Source: FEN-1279 sp964501535
GTDB lineage: Bacteria > Bacteroidota > Ignavibacteria > Tepidaquicellales > Tepidaquicellaceae
Reading direction: 5' to 3'
NCBI GenBank assembly: GCA_964501535.1
Contig: CAZCSV010000001.1
Location: 682,001-746,000, forward strand
DNA length: 64,000 nucleotides
Notes under the pieces: generated by a model
Databases searched by the model: none
What the model was told of the DNA's origin: nothing
Seen by the model: the letters and a program-made list of their open reading frames with translations, nothing else
Position numbers and translations under genes: made by a program
Part shown: piece after piece, positions 52,520 to 61,116 of the stretch
Position numbering within the stretch: the stretch's first letter is position 1
Layout of the letters: each line of letters starts with the position of its first letter

Positions 52520-54157
52520 CTATCTTTTTTTTGCCGGACCTGTTTCTTCCTTTTTCTTCTTTTCCTCATCCCTGCTGTAAGGTCTTGATTTTGCTTTCTG
52601 CTCTACTTTATTATTTTCCTCTTTCTCGTAAATTTTTTGCTTTTCTTTTTCGGTTTCAATATCGTAATCTTTTACCTTTTCGAATTCACCCGAAACTGTT
52701 AACGCTGAATAACAATCTATCCTTCCGTATCCCATATAATCATCCCATCCGCTGACGTCTTCTCTCGGATCACCTACTTCGTCCTTTGCCGTCGAAATAA
52801 TAATATTTTGTATATCTTCAACTGTCCTTGAAGTATTCTGCGATAATAATAACGAGGCAAGTCCGCTTACTATCGCTGTGGACTGTGATGTCCCGCTCCA
52901 GTATGAATCAAGGTTCTCTGTATCGTTGTAATCGACTCCGTAAATCTTATTCCCGGGAGCCACTACTTTAATATGCTTACCCCAGCAGCTTCCTCCGCCC
53001 CAGGTGAATTTCCTGCACCTTCTGTCATCTGTATCAGTCGCTCCTACGGCAAATACCCCCTTAAATGCAGCCGGATAGTAATCTTTATTGTTTGCTTTGT
53101 TCATCATCGCTGCCGCTATAAAAACATCCTTTTCTATTGCGTATTCAACAGCCGATTTCAGCGTTTTGGAATAATCTATTCCGCCTTCGCTCATATTTAT
53201 TATTCTTGCACCGTTATCTACTGCGTATTTTATCGACCTTGCCCACCATTCGTATTCCCCGCTGTTCTCATCACTGAGATTTTTACAGTTCATTAATTTT
53301 GATACCGAATTTATACCCGCAAATCCAAAATTGTTGTTTGTCGTCGCACCTATCGTACTCGCTATGTTTGTACCGTGACCGAATCCGTCATTGTTCCTCT
53401 TATCATCATATGCAAAATCCCATCCCTTGTAATCGTCTATGTATCCGTTCCTGTCATCATCCTTACCGTTATTTGGTATCTCATTTTTATTAATCCATAA
53501 TCTTCCTTTTAAATCCGGTCCTTCGTCATTTATCCCGGAATCTAAAATCGCCACTATTACTTCCTCGCTCCCCGGTTCTATATCCCATGCTTTAACCATA
53601 TTAATATCGGCTCCGATTTTTGCCCTTCCGCCCGAACTCGGTGTTATTTTTCCCTCATTCTTTAAATACCACTGCTTTCCAAATGCCTCATCATTGGGTA
53701 AACTTAGCTCCCTGTTGTATGGATTGAAATTTTCTCCCTTAATCCCTGCCGTATATCCGATAAAATTCGGCTCGCTGTAATCAACAGATAAATCCGAATC
53801 GTAATCGGATGTAATTGCCGGAATATCCTGATTTGTCTCTATGTAAAATACATATATCCTGTTTAATCCTAACTTATAATATAACTCCCGGTCTCCGTTG
53901 TTTATGTTAAATACTCTTTTTATTTTCTTTATCCCGTATTTCCTGTTTTTTTCGTCCATTGTCGGAATACCTGTTATAACAGATATCTCACCCGTTGCCT
54001 CGGAGACTTTCAGCTCCTGCTTTGTCTTCACAAAAAACTTGTTCTTTGTAAATAGTGTTTCTTCATTCACATTTTCCGCGGTATTTAAATATACCGGAGA
54101 TAAAATGATCGTAAGCAGCCAAATAAAGATATAAAGGATATATTTTTTCAATATCAA
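52520..54157 (-). CDS. Secreted subtilisin-like (S8) serine protease
   Basis: A 545-residue exported protease. A signal segment (MILKKYILYIFIWLLTIILSPVYL) and a pro-region of about 150 residues precede the S8 domain. The triad is Asp206 in VAILDSGIN, His261 in DGFGHGTNIAS and Ser424 in SGTSQSTAIVSG; Asn353 in AAAMMNKANN is the likely oxyanion residue. The serine block reads SGTSQST where most subtilases have SGTSMAT. The last 60 residues are a Lys/Glu-rich tail instead of a T9SS sorting domain. The start is TTG, either at 54157 or at 54151. It is divergent from a T9SS propeller gene. Confidence 0.88.
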   Translation of the reverse strand: MILKKYILYIFIWLLTIILSPVYLNTAENVNEETLFTKNKFFVKTKQELKVSEATGEISVITGIPTMDEKNRKYGIKKIKRVFNINNGDRELYYKLGLNRIYVFYIETNQDIPAITSDYDSDLSVDYSEPNFIGYTAGIKGENFNPYNRELSLPNDEAFGKQWYLKNEGKITPSSGGRAKIGADINMVKAWDIEPGSEEVIVAILDSGINDEGPDLKGRLWINKNEIPNNGKDDDRNGYIDDYKGWDFAYDDKRNNDGFGHGTNIASTIGATTNNNFGFAGINSVSKLMNCKNLSDENSGEYEWWARSIKYAVDNGARIINMSEGGIDYSKTLKSAVEYAIEKDVFIAAAMMNKANNKDYYPAAFKGVFAVGATDTDDRRCRKFTWGGGSCWGKHIKVVAPGNKIYGVDYNDTENLDSYWSGTSQSTAIVSGLASLLLSQNTSRTVEDIQNIIISTAKDEVGDPREDVSGWDDYMGYGRIDCYSALTVSGEFEKVKDYDIETEKEKQKIYEKEENNKVEQKAKSRPYSRDEEKKKKEETGPAKKR

Positions 54158-54288
54158 TATATTATTTAATTATTTTACAAAATTAACTTTTATGTTGCTA
54201 AAAATAAATGCATTTTTGAACAAAATTCTTTAAATTGATATATTATTAATAATATATTATATTATACAATTAAATTTAATAATTTTTA

Positions 54289-55515
54289 ATGAAAAAATTA
54301 TATATCTTTATAGTGCTATTTCTTACCTTTGGTTTCAATTTAAATGCTCAATGGGAAACGCAATATACGGGATATGCGAATACTCTTCATGGTGTCGTTT
54401 TTTATGGTAATACAAGCGTCGGCGTGGCTGTCGGAGAACAGGGAAGAATCTTAAAAACGGATGATGGCGGATTTTTCTGGTGGAATGTGAATCTTACGAT
54501 TGGTACATTTTTTAATCCCGTAAGATTTTTGAACCAAAATATTATATTTACAGGCGGATATCTGGGATATATGGCTAAATCAACCGATGCCGGAGAAACA
54601 TGGGCTCAGGTTAACAGCCCTACAACTATGCAGATAAATGGAATTTCATTTATTAATGAGAATACCGGCTTCATTACAGGGTATTCGGGATTATTAATGA
54701 AAACAGTTAACGGAGGCATTAACTGGTCAATATCATGGCTTCCATATACTATGCTTGATATTTATATGTTTGATGCAAACACAGGTATAGTCTGCGGCTC
54801 GGGTGGTAATATAATGAAAACTACAAACGGTGGCACAAACTGGACTCCGAGATATTCTAACCCTCCCCAAAGCTTCGATTTGAACGGTATGGCATTCCTG
54901 AACGCAACCACTGGAATAATCGTCGGCAATTCAGGTACAATACTGAAATCTACTAATGCAGGAAATACCTGGAAGGTCGCAGATACAAATCACCTGACCT
55001 ATAATTCCCTATTCAGAGTTGCATATCCGAGTGCGGATAGGATTACGTGCGTCGGAGGAGCAGGTACCGTGCTGACATCAACGGACGGCGGGTCAACCTG
55101 GACACAACAATACTCAGGCACAACCGCTATTCTCTACGGCGTTCATTTCAGAGATGCAAATAACGGATGTGCGGTCGGTGAAGGCGGTGTCATTATTACA
55201 ACCACAAACGGCGGCTCTGTATTTGTAAATCAAATCGGCTCCGAAGTACCCGATAAGTATTCATTAAGCCAAAACTTCCCCAACCCGTTCAATCCGAAAA
55301 CGATTATAAAATTCAGAATTAAAGATTCGAAATTTGTATCGCTGAAAGTCTATGATATCCTCGGAAAAGAAATTTCAACTCTGGTCAGCGAAAAACTGAA
55401 AGCAGGAGAATACCAAACCGAATTTGATGGAGGCAAATTCAACTCGGGGGTGTATTTTTATAAGCTAAGCACCGATAATTTTACGGAAACCAGAAAAATG
55501 CTGATGGTAAAATAA
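54289..55515 (+). CDS. T9SS-secreted Ycf48/BNR-like beta-propeller protein A
   Basis: A 408-residue secreted protein. A signal peptide (MKKLYIFIVLFLTFGFNLNAQ) is followed by about seven propeller blades of near 45 residues, each with a G-x-x-G then STDAGETW, TVNGGINW, TTNGGTNW, STNAGNTW or STDGGSTW, like the Ycf48/photosystem-II-assembly-factor fold. The last 85 residues are a T9SS sorting domain (NFPNPFNPKTIIKFRI to TRKMLMVK) without the palindromic insert. Ligand and role are unknown. It begins the cluster of T9SS genes and is closed by its own terminator. Confidence 0.8.
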   Translation: MKKLYIFIVLFLTFGFNLNAQWETQYTGYANTLHGVVFYGNTSVGVAVGEQGRILKTDDGGFFWWNVNLTIGTFFNPVRFLNQNIIFTGGYLGYMAKSTDAGETWAQVNSPTTMQINGISFINENTGFITGYSGLLMKTVNGGINWSISWLPYTMLDIYMFDANTGIVCGSGGNIMKTTNGGTNWTPRYSNPPQSFDLNGMAFLNATTGIIVGNSGTILKSTNAGNTWKVADTNHLTYNSLFRVAYPSADRITCVGGAGTVLTSTDGGSTWTQQYSGTTAILYGVHFRDANNGCAVGEGGVIITTTNGGSVFVNQIGSEVPDKYSLSQNFPNPFNPKTIIKFRIKDSKFVSLKVYDILGKEISTLVSEKLKAGEYQTEFDGGKFNSGVYFYKLSTDNFTETRKMLMVK

Positions 55516-55544
55516 AAATTTTTTTTATTGATATATGTTTTTAT

Positions 55545-55585
55545 AAGTCTTAATTTACAAATAATGAATTAAGACTTTTTTATTT
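55545..55585 (+). terminator. Terminator after propeller A
   Basis: An 11-bp perfect stem AAGTCTTAATT/AATTAAGACTT (55545-55555, 55567-55577) with an 11-base loop is followed by TTTTATTTT. Confidence 0.8.
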
Positions 55586-55607
55586 TGTAAATTTTTTCAT
55601 CTTTAAT

Positions 55608-57086
55608 ATGAAAAAAATAATTTTGCTTTTCATAATTTGTTTTTCGTTTTTTACTGTTCATCCCTCATTCTCACAATGGAGCACTTACTATCTCCCCTAT
55701 GGCGGAATTGCTTATACTCTCGATTTTTATAATTTAAATACAGGTGTTTCCTGCGGGCATACTATATTAGGCTTTAATGAAAAAATATTTTATACTACGA
55801 ACTCCGGTGCGAATTGGATACAGGCGGCTTACCCTCCACAGCTAAGGGCAATCGCTACAGTACAGTTTATTAATGCCTCGACCGTCTATGCCTGCGGTGC
55901 AATTAATAACTATGTTTATAAAACGGATGTATTTAATACCACCCGCTCGACATTTTTTAATCAGATAAATAAAAGATATCGGTTAAAAGGCATATGTGAT
56001 AATTCAGCAGAAAATTACAGAGGCGTATTCATTAAATCCACCAATACAGGAGTATCCTGGCAGGTCGTCGGTCAACTTGACTCTCTGACCGGTTATATTA
56101 CGGATATGCACTTTTTTAATGCTAATACCGGCTATGCCGCAATAGATACAAATCCGTCGGGTTATCCGAAACTGCACAAGACTACAAACGCCGGATTGAA
56201 CTGGCAGTATATTGCATTAATAGACAGTAATTACATTACCGAAGATATATACTTCATGGATATAAATACCGGCTTTTTGTGCGGCTACCTTGTAGGACTG
56301 CAAAGAAGCTCGATATACAAAACGACTAACGGCGGTGTTAACTGGAGCAGAAACGATTTCCTCTATACCGAGGGCTTTGTCGAAGTAAATTTCTTCAATG
56401 CTTCAACCGGTTTAGCAGTAGGCAATTCAGGTCCGAATTTTCTCGGAACGAAAATTTTCAGGACTACAAATGCAGGCAATAGCTGGGACAGCATTTTTGC
56501 TTATCCTAATGTTTCACCTCAGTTCGTTAAAATTCTAACCGGTACATCTACCGCTTTCGCTTCCGGTTTCCTCGCCTATGATACAATGACCGCTTTTACA
56601 AAAACATATACTTTTAAATCCACAGACTATGGTCTTAACTGGATTGTAAAATATTTTAATAATGAAAATTTAATCTCCGGATGTAAGCTTATTGACCAGA
56701 ATAATTTCTTTATGAGCGGAGGTGATTTAAGCGATAAAGCGGTAATCCTGAAATCTACCAATGGAGGAAACGTATTAGTTAAAAATACTGAAAGCAGTAT
56801 ACCGTCATCATTTTTCCTATATCAAAATTACCCAAACCCGTTTAACCCAACGACAAGTATTAAATATTGTATTCCCGTCTGTAATTCCAGCGAAAGCTGG
56901 AATCCAGTAATAATGAAAATATACAACATCCTCGGAAAAGAAATTGCAACACTGGTAAACGAAAAGCAATCCCCCGGAACGTACGAAGTAAAATTCGATG
57001 CCCGCAATCTCCCGAGCGGAGTATATTTTTACAAATTACAATCTGAAAATTTCATAGAAGTAAAAAGGATGGTTTTGATAAAATAA
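55608..57086 (+). CDS. T9SS-secreted beta-propeller protein B, palindrome-bearing
   Basis: A 492-residue secreted protein with a signal peptide (MKKIILLFIICFSFFTVHPSFSQ) and Asp-box blades (TTNSGANW, STNTGVSW, TTNAGLNW, TTNGGVNW, TTNAGNSW, STDYGLNW). The T9SS sorting domain runs from NYPNPFNPTTSIKYCIP to VKRMVLIK. After CIP it carries VCNSSESWNPVIMK, encoded by the palindromic element at 56884-56903; the paralogous protein at 61.1 kb has KSSRFITLK there instead. The body of the two proteins is alike from end to end (DFYNLNTGVSCG against DFYNVNSGISCG). The role is unknown. Confidence 0.8.
   Translation: MKKIILLFIICFSFFTVHPSFSQWSTYYLPYGGIAYTLDFYNLNTGVSCGHTILGFNEKIFYTTNSGANWIQAAYPPQLRAIATVQFINASTVYACGAINNYVYKTDVFNTTRSTFFNQINKRYRLKGICDNSAENYRGVFIKSTNTGVSWQVVGQLDSLTGYITDMHFFNANTGYAAIDTNPSGYPKLHKTTNAGLNWQYIALIDSNYITEDIYFMDINTGFLCGYLVGLQRSSIYKTTNGGVNWSRNDFLYTEGFVEVNFFNASTGLAVGNSGPNFLGTKIFRTTNAGNSWDSIFAYPNVSPQFVKILTGTSTAFASGFLAYDTMTAFTKTYTFKSTDYGLNWIVKYFNNENLISGCKLIDQNNFFMSGGDLSDKAVILKSTNGGNVLVKNTESSIPSSFFLYQNYPNPFNPTTSIKYCIPVCNSSESWNPVIMKIYNILGKEIATLVNEKQSPGTYEVKFDARNLPSGVYFYKLQSENFIEVKRMVLIK
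56884..56903. repeat. Palindromic element, copy 1, inside a sorting domain
   Basis: ATTCCAGC GAAA GCTGGAAT: perfect 8-bp arms around a 4-base loop, followed by CCAGTAATAATGAA. It is read in frame as part of the T9SS sorting domain of protein B. Confidence 0.8.
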
Positions 57087-57146
57087 CTATATGGAAACTT
57101 ATATAAAGCTTCATAGCGGGAATTAGTAAAACGTTAAGTTTAATTC

Positions 57147-58526
57147 ATGCTAAATAAAATAAAAATATTTCTTTTTGGTTTTTTACTGTTAATCAGTTTA
57201 AAAACCGAATGTCAATGGACCTGTCAGACCAGCCTCGGAATTAATGAGTCTTTAACCTATTTATGTGTTGTTGATAGCTTCTCCGCGTGGGGAATAGGTA
57301 GAAAAGGTATCGATACAGGTATTGTATATATTATGGAATTTGGTTATTGGTTTCCAACCATAATTCATGATTTTATGTGTACTTCAAAACCCACATGCAT
57401 TGCTGCAACCGATTTAAATAAAGCTTGGATTGGAACTGATGACGGGAAAATTTATACTACAACTAACGGAGGATTAAATTGGAATAAAGTTTTTGACTTC
57501 GGAGGTTCGGGATTTATTAACGATATAAAATTTTCGAAAACTAATAAATTGGTAGGATATGCTAACTGCGATCCGCCAAATGGTTATGGAACACCGTTTA
57601 AAGTGATTAAAACAGTCGATGGAGGACTGAACTGGACGGTTTATTCCCCTATCTTCCCTAATAGTTATATTGGTATGGCATTCTCCTCGTGCGTAACTGA
57701 TTCAAATCACTACTGGATGGGTCTGAATTGTCAAAATTCTGGATGTGGTATTGGTAGAATTGCACGTACTACTAACGGCGGTTTGAACTGGTTAACTTAC
57801 GTTATCCCGCATAATGCCGATTATGTCAAACCGGTGGATTTCTTACCGGATAATATGTTAGGCTTTTGCTCCAGCAATGGAATTATAGGTAACACATACA
57901 TTCACAAATCTACAAACGGTGGCTTGTCCTGGAGTAACTATTATTTGGTTAATGTCGAACAAAATCAAATCGTTAATTCTATTAACTGGATTGAAGGTAC
58001 ACGTACCTGGTATTTCTCCATAACATCACCCGTAAATATTCCTGTATATAAATCAGTTGATAATGGTGATAACTGGAAACCAATGATGATAAACTTAAAT
58101 TACAACCAGATAGAACATATGAGCTTTGTAAGATGCGGAAATAAAGTTTGGGGATATGCTGCGGTAACAAACGGCTATATTTACAAACTTGCGGGTGACT
58201 CGGTAAGTGTTATCAGAGTTAATAAAATTGATGACCCTGTCACCGATAAATTCGCTCTTTTCCAAAACTATCCCAACCCGTTCAATCCAGTTACAATTAT
58301 TAAATACAGTATTCCCGTCTGTCATTCCAGCGGAAGCTGGAATCCAGTAATAATGAAGGTCTACAACATACTCGGCAAAGAAATCGCAACACTCGTAAAC
58401 GAAAAGCAATCCCCCGGAACTTATGAATTAACATTCGACGGCTCAATGTTCCCTTCAGGAGTATATTTTTATAAACTCCAGTCCGGAGATTTTGTAGAGA
58501 CAAAAAAAATGATCTTATTAAAGTAA
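57147..58526 (+). CDS. T9SS-secreted beta-propeller protein C, palindrome-bearing
   Basis: A 459-residue secreted protein; the signal segment is MLNKIKIFLFGFLLLISLKTECQ. Blades with TTNGGLNW, TVDGGLNW, TTNGGLNW, STNGGLSW and SVDNGDNW form an Asp-box propeller. The sorting domain (NYPNPFNPVTIIKYSIP to TKKMILLK) carries VCHSSGSWNPVIMK from the palindrome at 58324-58343 and shares a 176-bp block, with one mismatch seen, with the CocE-like gene at 59.1-61.0 kb. The body is less like proteins B and D. The role is unknown. A weak terminator follows. Confidence 0.8.
   Translation: MLNKIKIFLFGFLLLISLKTECQWTCQTSLGINESLTYLCVVDSFSAWGIGRKGIDTGIVYIMEFGYWFPTIIHDFMCTSKPTCIAATDLNKAWIGTDDGKIYTTTNGGLNWNKVFDFGGSGFINDIKFSKTNKLVGYANCDPPNGYGTPFKVIKTVDGGLNWTVYSPIFPNSYIGMAFSSCVTDSNHYWMGLNCQNSGCGIGRIARTTNGGLNWLTYVIPHNADYVKPVDFLPDNMLGFCSSNGIIGNTYIHKSTNGGLSWSNYYLVNVEQNQIVNSINWIEGTRTWYFSITSPVNIPVYKSVDNGDNWKPMMINLNYNQIEHMSFVRCGNKVWGYAAVTNGYIYKLAGDSVSVIRVNKIDDPVTDKFALFQNYPNPFNPVTIIKYSIPVCHSSGSWNPVIMKVYNILGKEIATLVNEKQSPGTYELTFDGSMFPSGVYFYKLQSGDFVETKKMILLK
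58245..58420. repeat. 176-bp near-identical block, copy 1
   Basis: This segment and 60719-60894 agree at all but one position by eye (C/T in the GCAACACTCG stretch). Both code for the same part of a T9SS sorting domain, from DKFALFQ to SPG. Confidence 0.85.
58324..58343. repeat. Palindromic element, copy 2, inside a sorting domain
   Basis: ATTCCAGC GGAA GCTGGAAT with perfect 8-bp arms, read in frame; it is part of the 176-bp shared block. Confidence 0.8.
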
Positions 58527-58563
58527 TTTCTTGTCAAAATTTAAAATTAAATAGATTTTATAT

Positions 58564-58587
58564 AGCCCGTGATATGCAGGCTTTTTT
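58564..58587 (+). terminator. Weak terminator after protein C
   Basis: AGCC (58564-58567) pairs with GGCT (58579-58582), with a mismatch and a few further pairs inside, followed by a T run. Confidence 0.45.
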
Positions 58588-58652
58588 GTAAAAAACATAG
58601 CAAATGCCTTAAATTTCATAGTAGCTATACTATCTTTTATTGAAAAAAAAAT

Positions 58653-58681
58653 TTGTAAATTCAAATACATATTTGTATAAT
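58653..58681 (+). promoter_or_regulatory. Candidate promoter upstream of the remnant gene
   Basis: TTGTAA (58653-58658), 17 bases, then TATAAT (58676-58681): a perfect -10 with correct spacing. It is the best sigma-70-like match noticed in the window and could drive the remnant and the CocE-like gene. Confidence 0.45.
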
Positions 58682-58830
58682 ATATTGATATTATATTATT
58701 TATAAACAAAATCCAAAAAAATTAACAGTAGCATAAAATTTGCAGTCTTTTTTGCGGGGAAAAATATTTTATAAGAGAGGAAAATTACCCCTTCGCTTTA
58801 AAGTTTCATAATTTTTATGAGAAAAATACT

Positions 58831-59040
58831 ATGAAAAAAATATTTTTAATTTTTATTCAATTATTTATTATTTCGTTTAACCTGCTTGCAATAGATACTA
58901 TATCCGCAAAATATTTTCCTCTTTCAGTGGGAAATAAATGGGTTTACCTTAACGGCTCACGATATTTGGGCCGAGTGTATTTTTATAGATTGGAAACACA
59001 AAACTACAAAGAAACAAAGAAAATGCTTTTAATCAAATAA
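58831..59040 (+). pseudogene. Internally deleted remnant of a T9SS secreted protein
   Basis: A 69-residue frame that joins the start of a secreted protein (signal peptide MKKIFLIFIQLFIISFNLLA, then KYFPLSVGNKWVYLNGS) directly to the last 23 residues of a T9SS sorting domain (GRVYFYRLETQNYKETKKMLLIK). Functional sorting domains here are about 85 residues and start with NYPNPFNP; only the final strand is left. The simplest reading is an in-frame deletion that removed the whole middle. The end is very close to that of the protein at 61.1 kb (LESQNFKETKRMVLLK). The product might still be exported by Sec but should not be recognised by T9SS. Confidence 0.7.
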
Positions 59041-59056
59041 CAAAAAATTTTAAAAA

Positions 59057-61000
59057 ATGAATCCCATTTTAAAACTTACTGTACTGCTTTCATTAGTTTT
59101 ATTTTTTCAAAAAGATTTATATTCACAAAAGCTTTCTCCAAATTTCCAGATAATCAGAAAAGACACTATGATAGCAATGTACGATGGAATCAAACTCGAT
59201 GTCTCGGCTTTTTATCCCGATACCACGAAGCCCTCAGCAGGCTGGCCTGCCGTGATTTTCTGTCACGGTTACGGCGGCTCAAAACATAACTATTTCTTCG
59301 ATGCTACACAGCAGGCTGCCGATGGCTACTACTGCATCTGTTATACAATGCGCGGACAAAGACAATCAGAGGGTTATTCGAACCTTATTAGCACCGTTGA
59401 AATGAATGACTTCCTGCAGGTCTTAAATTATGTAAAAAAATTACCCCTTGTGGATTCCACAAAAATCGGTGCATCGGGAGCTTCTCAGGGCGGCACCATT
59501 CCCCTTATGGCATGCTGCTATTATCCTTTTTCGAATCTCTTAAAATGCATTTGTTCCGACGTATCTTCGCCTGAATTTGCCACAAGCTGGATAGAAAACA
59601 AATGCGTGAAAATGAGCCTGCTCTGGTCGCTTAGTTATCCCGATTCAATCGTCAGATATACACCGCAGGTAAAAGCATACAGGAACTGGATTCTTGCAGA
59701 TACTCCGGATAAATGGGACAGCTTGGCACATTATCTTCCAATAAACAGAGATTTTTCCAGCAAGCTACATGATAATACCGTTCCAGTCTGCTTCGGACTT
59801 GCATGGCAGGATAAGTTTTTCAATGTTGATGGATTTATTAAAAATATAAATAACATTTCCAGTGCGTTCAGAATGTATCTCGGCACTTTCGATGCTCACG
59901 GCGCTGACCCTGACCAGACAGAAACTAACTTTTACGACTGGATTACAGGCGAATGGAACGACTACTGGCTGAAAGGAATCCAGAATCACTCGCTCGACTC
60001 GAGTAAATATATGTACGCCGCAAGCACTTTCCCGAGAACAAATTATATCTGGACATGGCAGAGATTTTATTCGGATGTATGGCCTCCGCTCGGGACACAA
60101 AATGTGAAATTTTATCTTCAGCAGAACGGCAGACTCTATAATGAAGAAGTATACAACACTCCTTACGATACACTTAGTCTCTTCAACGATGTTAAAGATA
60201 CTACAATGACAATGACCGAAGCAGTTAACAGAGAATTCACGGGTGCTGTATTTAATTCCAAGTTCGGAAAAACTCAACTGATATTCGATACCAAACCTTT
60301 GCTTTCCGATACTCGCATGGTTGGAACACCATACGTAAACATTCACTATAAACCATCTGCTACAATTGCTCAGTTCAATATCCAGATTTGGGAAGTGCAA
60401 CCAAACGGTTCCGGCGAACTAATCACACGAGCAAATTTTACAGAAAGAAACATTACTCCAAACGTCATTCGACAGTTATATTTTTACGGGGAAGCATATG
60501 CCCATACCTTTAAATTAGGAAATATTATCAGAGTAATAATCACTAATCTCGATAACACAACTTATGACCCGTTTTTAAGAACAAACCCGTTCGTCCTGCC
60601 CTCGTTGAAAAAAGCAAAGAACACTATTTATATGAACCCCTACAATCCCACCTATGTGAGGCTTCCGCTGATTGGATTTATTCCGATTAACGTTAAACAA
60701 ATTTCAAACAATGCCTCGGATAAATTCGCTCTTTTCCAAAACTATCCCAACCCGTTCAATCCAGTTACAATTATTAAATACAGTATTCCCGTCTGTCATT
60801 CCAGCGGAAGCTGGAATCCAGTAATAATGAAGGTCTACAACATACTCGGCAAAGAAATCGCAATACTCGTAAACGAAAAGCAATCCCCCGGAACGTATGA
60901 GGTAAAATTCGATGCCCGCAATATCCCGAGCGGAGTATATTTTTATAAACTCCAGGCCGGTGATTTCACTGAAACCAAAAAAATGCTGATGGTTAAATAG
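59057..61000 (+). CDS. T9SS-secreted CocE/NonD-type hydrolase, palindrome-bearing
   Basis: A 647-residue secreted alpha/beta hydrolase of the X-Pro dipeptidyl-peptidase/CocE family (S15-like). A signal segment precedes the hydrolase domain with MYDGIKLDVSAFYPD, the oxyanion loop FCHGYGG, nucleophile Ser143 in GASGASQGG and the acid/base region DAHGADPDQTETNFYDWITGEWNDYWLKG. A C-terminal jelly-roll-like domain (residues about 340-555) is also typical of CocE. The sorting domain (NYPNPFNPVTIIKYSIP to TKKMLMVK) carries the palindrome-encoded VCHSSGSWNPVIMK. Substrate is unknown: esters, peptides or beta-lactams are all possible. It follows the remnant gene by 16 bases. Confidence 0.85.
   Translation: MNPILKLTVLLSLVLFFQKDLYSQKLSPNFQIIRKDTMIAMYDGIKLDVSAFYPDTTKPSAGWPAVIFCHGYGGSKHNYFFDATQQAADGYYCICYTMRGQRQSEGYSNLISTVEMNDFLQVLNYVKKLPLVDSTKIGASGASQGGTIPLMACCYYPFSNLLKCICSDVSSPEFATSWIENKCVKMSLLWSLSYPDSIVRYTPQVKAYRNWILADTPDKWDSLAHYLPINRDFSSKLHDNTVPVCFGLAWQDKFFNVDGFIKNINNISSAFRMYLGTFDAHGADPDQTETNFYDWITGEWNDYWLKGIQNHSLDSSKYMYAASTFPRTNYIWTWQRFYSDVWPPLGTQNVKFYLQQNGRLYNEEVYNTPYDTLSLFNDVKDTTMTMTEAVNREFTGAVFNSKFGKTQLIFDTKPLLSDTRMVGTPYVNIHYKPSATIAQFNIQIWEVQPNGSGELITRANFTERNITPNVIRQLYFYGEAYAHTFKLGNIIRVIITNLDNTTYDPFLRTNPFVLPSLKKAKNTIYMNPYNPTYVRLPLIGFIPINVKQISNNASDKFALFQNYPNPFNPVTIIKYSIPVCHSSGSWNPVIMKVYNILGKEIAILVNEKQSPGTYEVKFDARNIPSGVYFYKLQAGDFTETKKMLMVK
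60719..60894. repeat. 176-bp near-identical block, copy 2
   Basis: Matches 58245-58420 with one visible mismatch. Beyond 60894 it departs from protein C and becomes like protein B (GTATGAGGTAAAATTCG and CCCGCAAT), so this sorting domain is a mosaic of the two. Confidence 0.85.
60798..60817. repeat. Palindromic element, copy 3, inside a sorting domain
   Basis: ATTCCAGC GGAA GCTGGAAT, identical to copy 2, in frame in the CocE-like gene. Confidence 0.8.
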
Positions 61001-61116
61001 CTGGTCCGGAAGCCTTTTTCTCATGATTCCCGGTTTTGCAATATATTTTTTAAACCCGCTAAAAGATAAAACTTTTTGACAGCTTATTTTGTTCTAAGAT
61101 GTAATTATATATACGT

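Larger units (their letters stand above)
58527..58830. other. AT-rich gap between protein C and the remnant gene
   Basis: About 300 bases of AT-rich sequence. It contains a weak terminator and a well-spaced sigma-70-like promoter, listed separately, followed by an untranslated leader of about 140 bases. No coding frame is convincing. Confidence 0.6.

Noticed and set aside
58245..60894. Insertion sequence explaining the repeated 176-bp blocks
   Set aside because: No transposase, no terminal inverted repeats and no target duplications; the blocks are coding parts of sorting domains.
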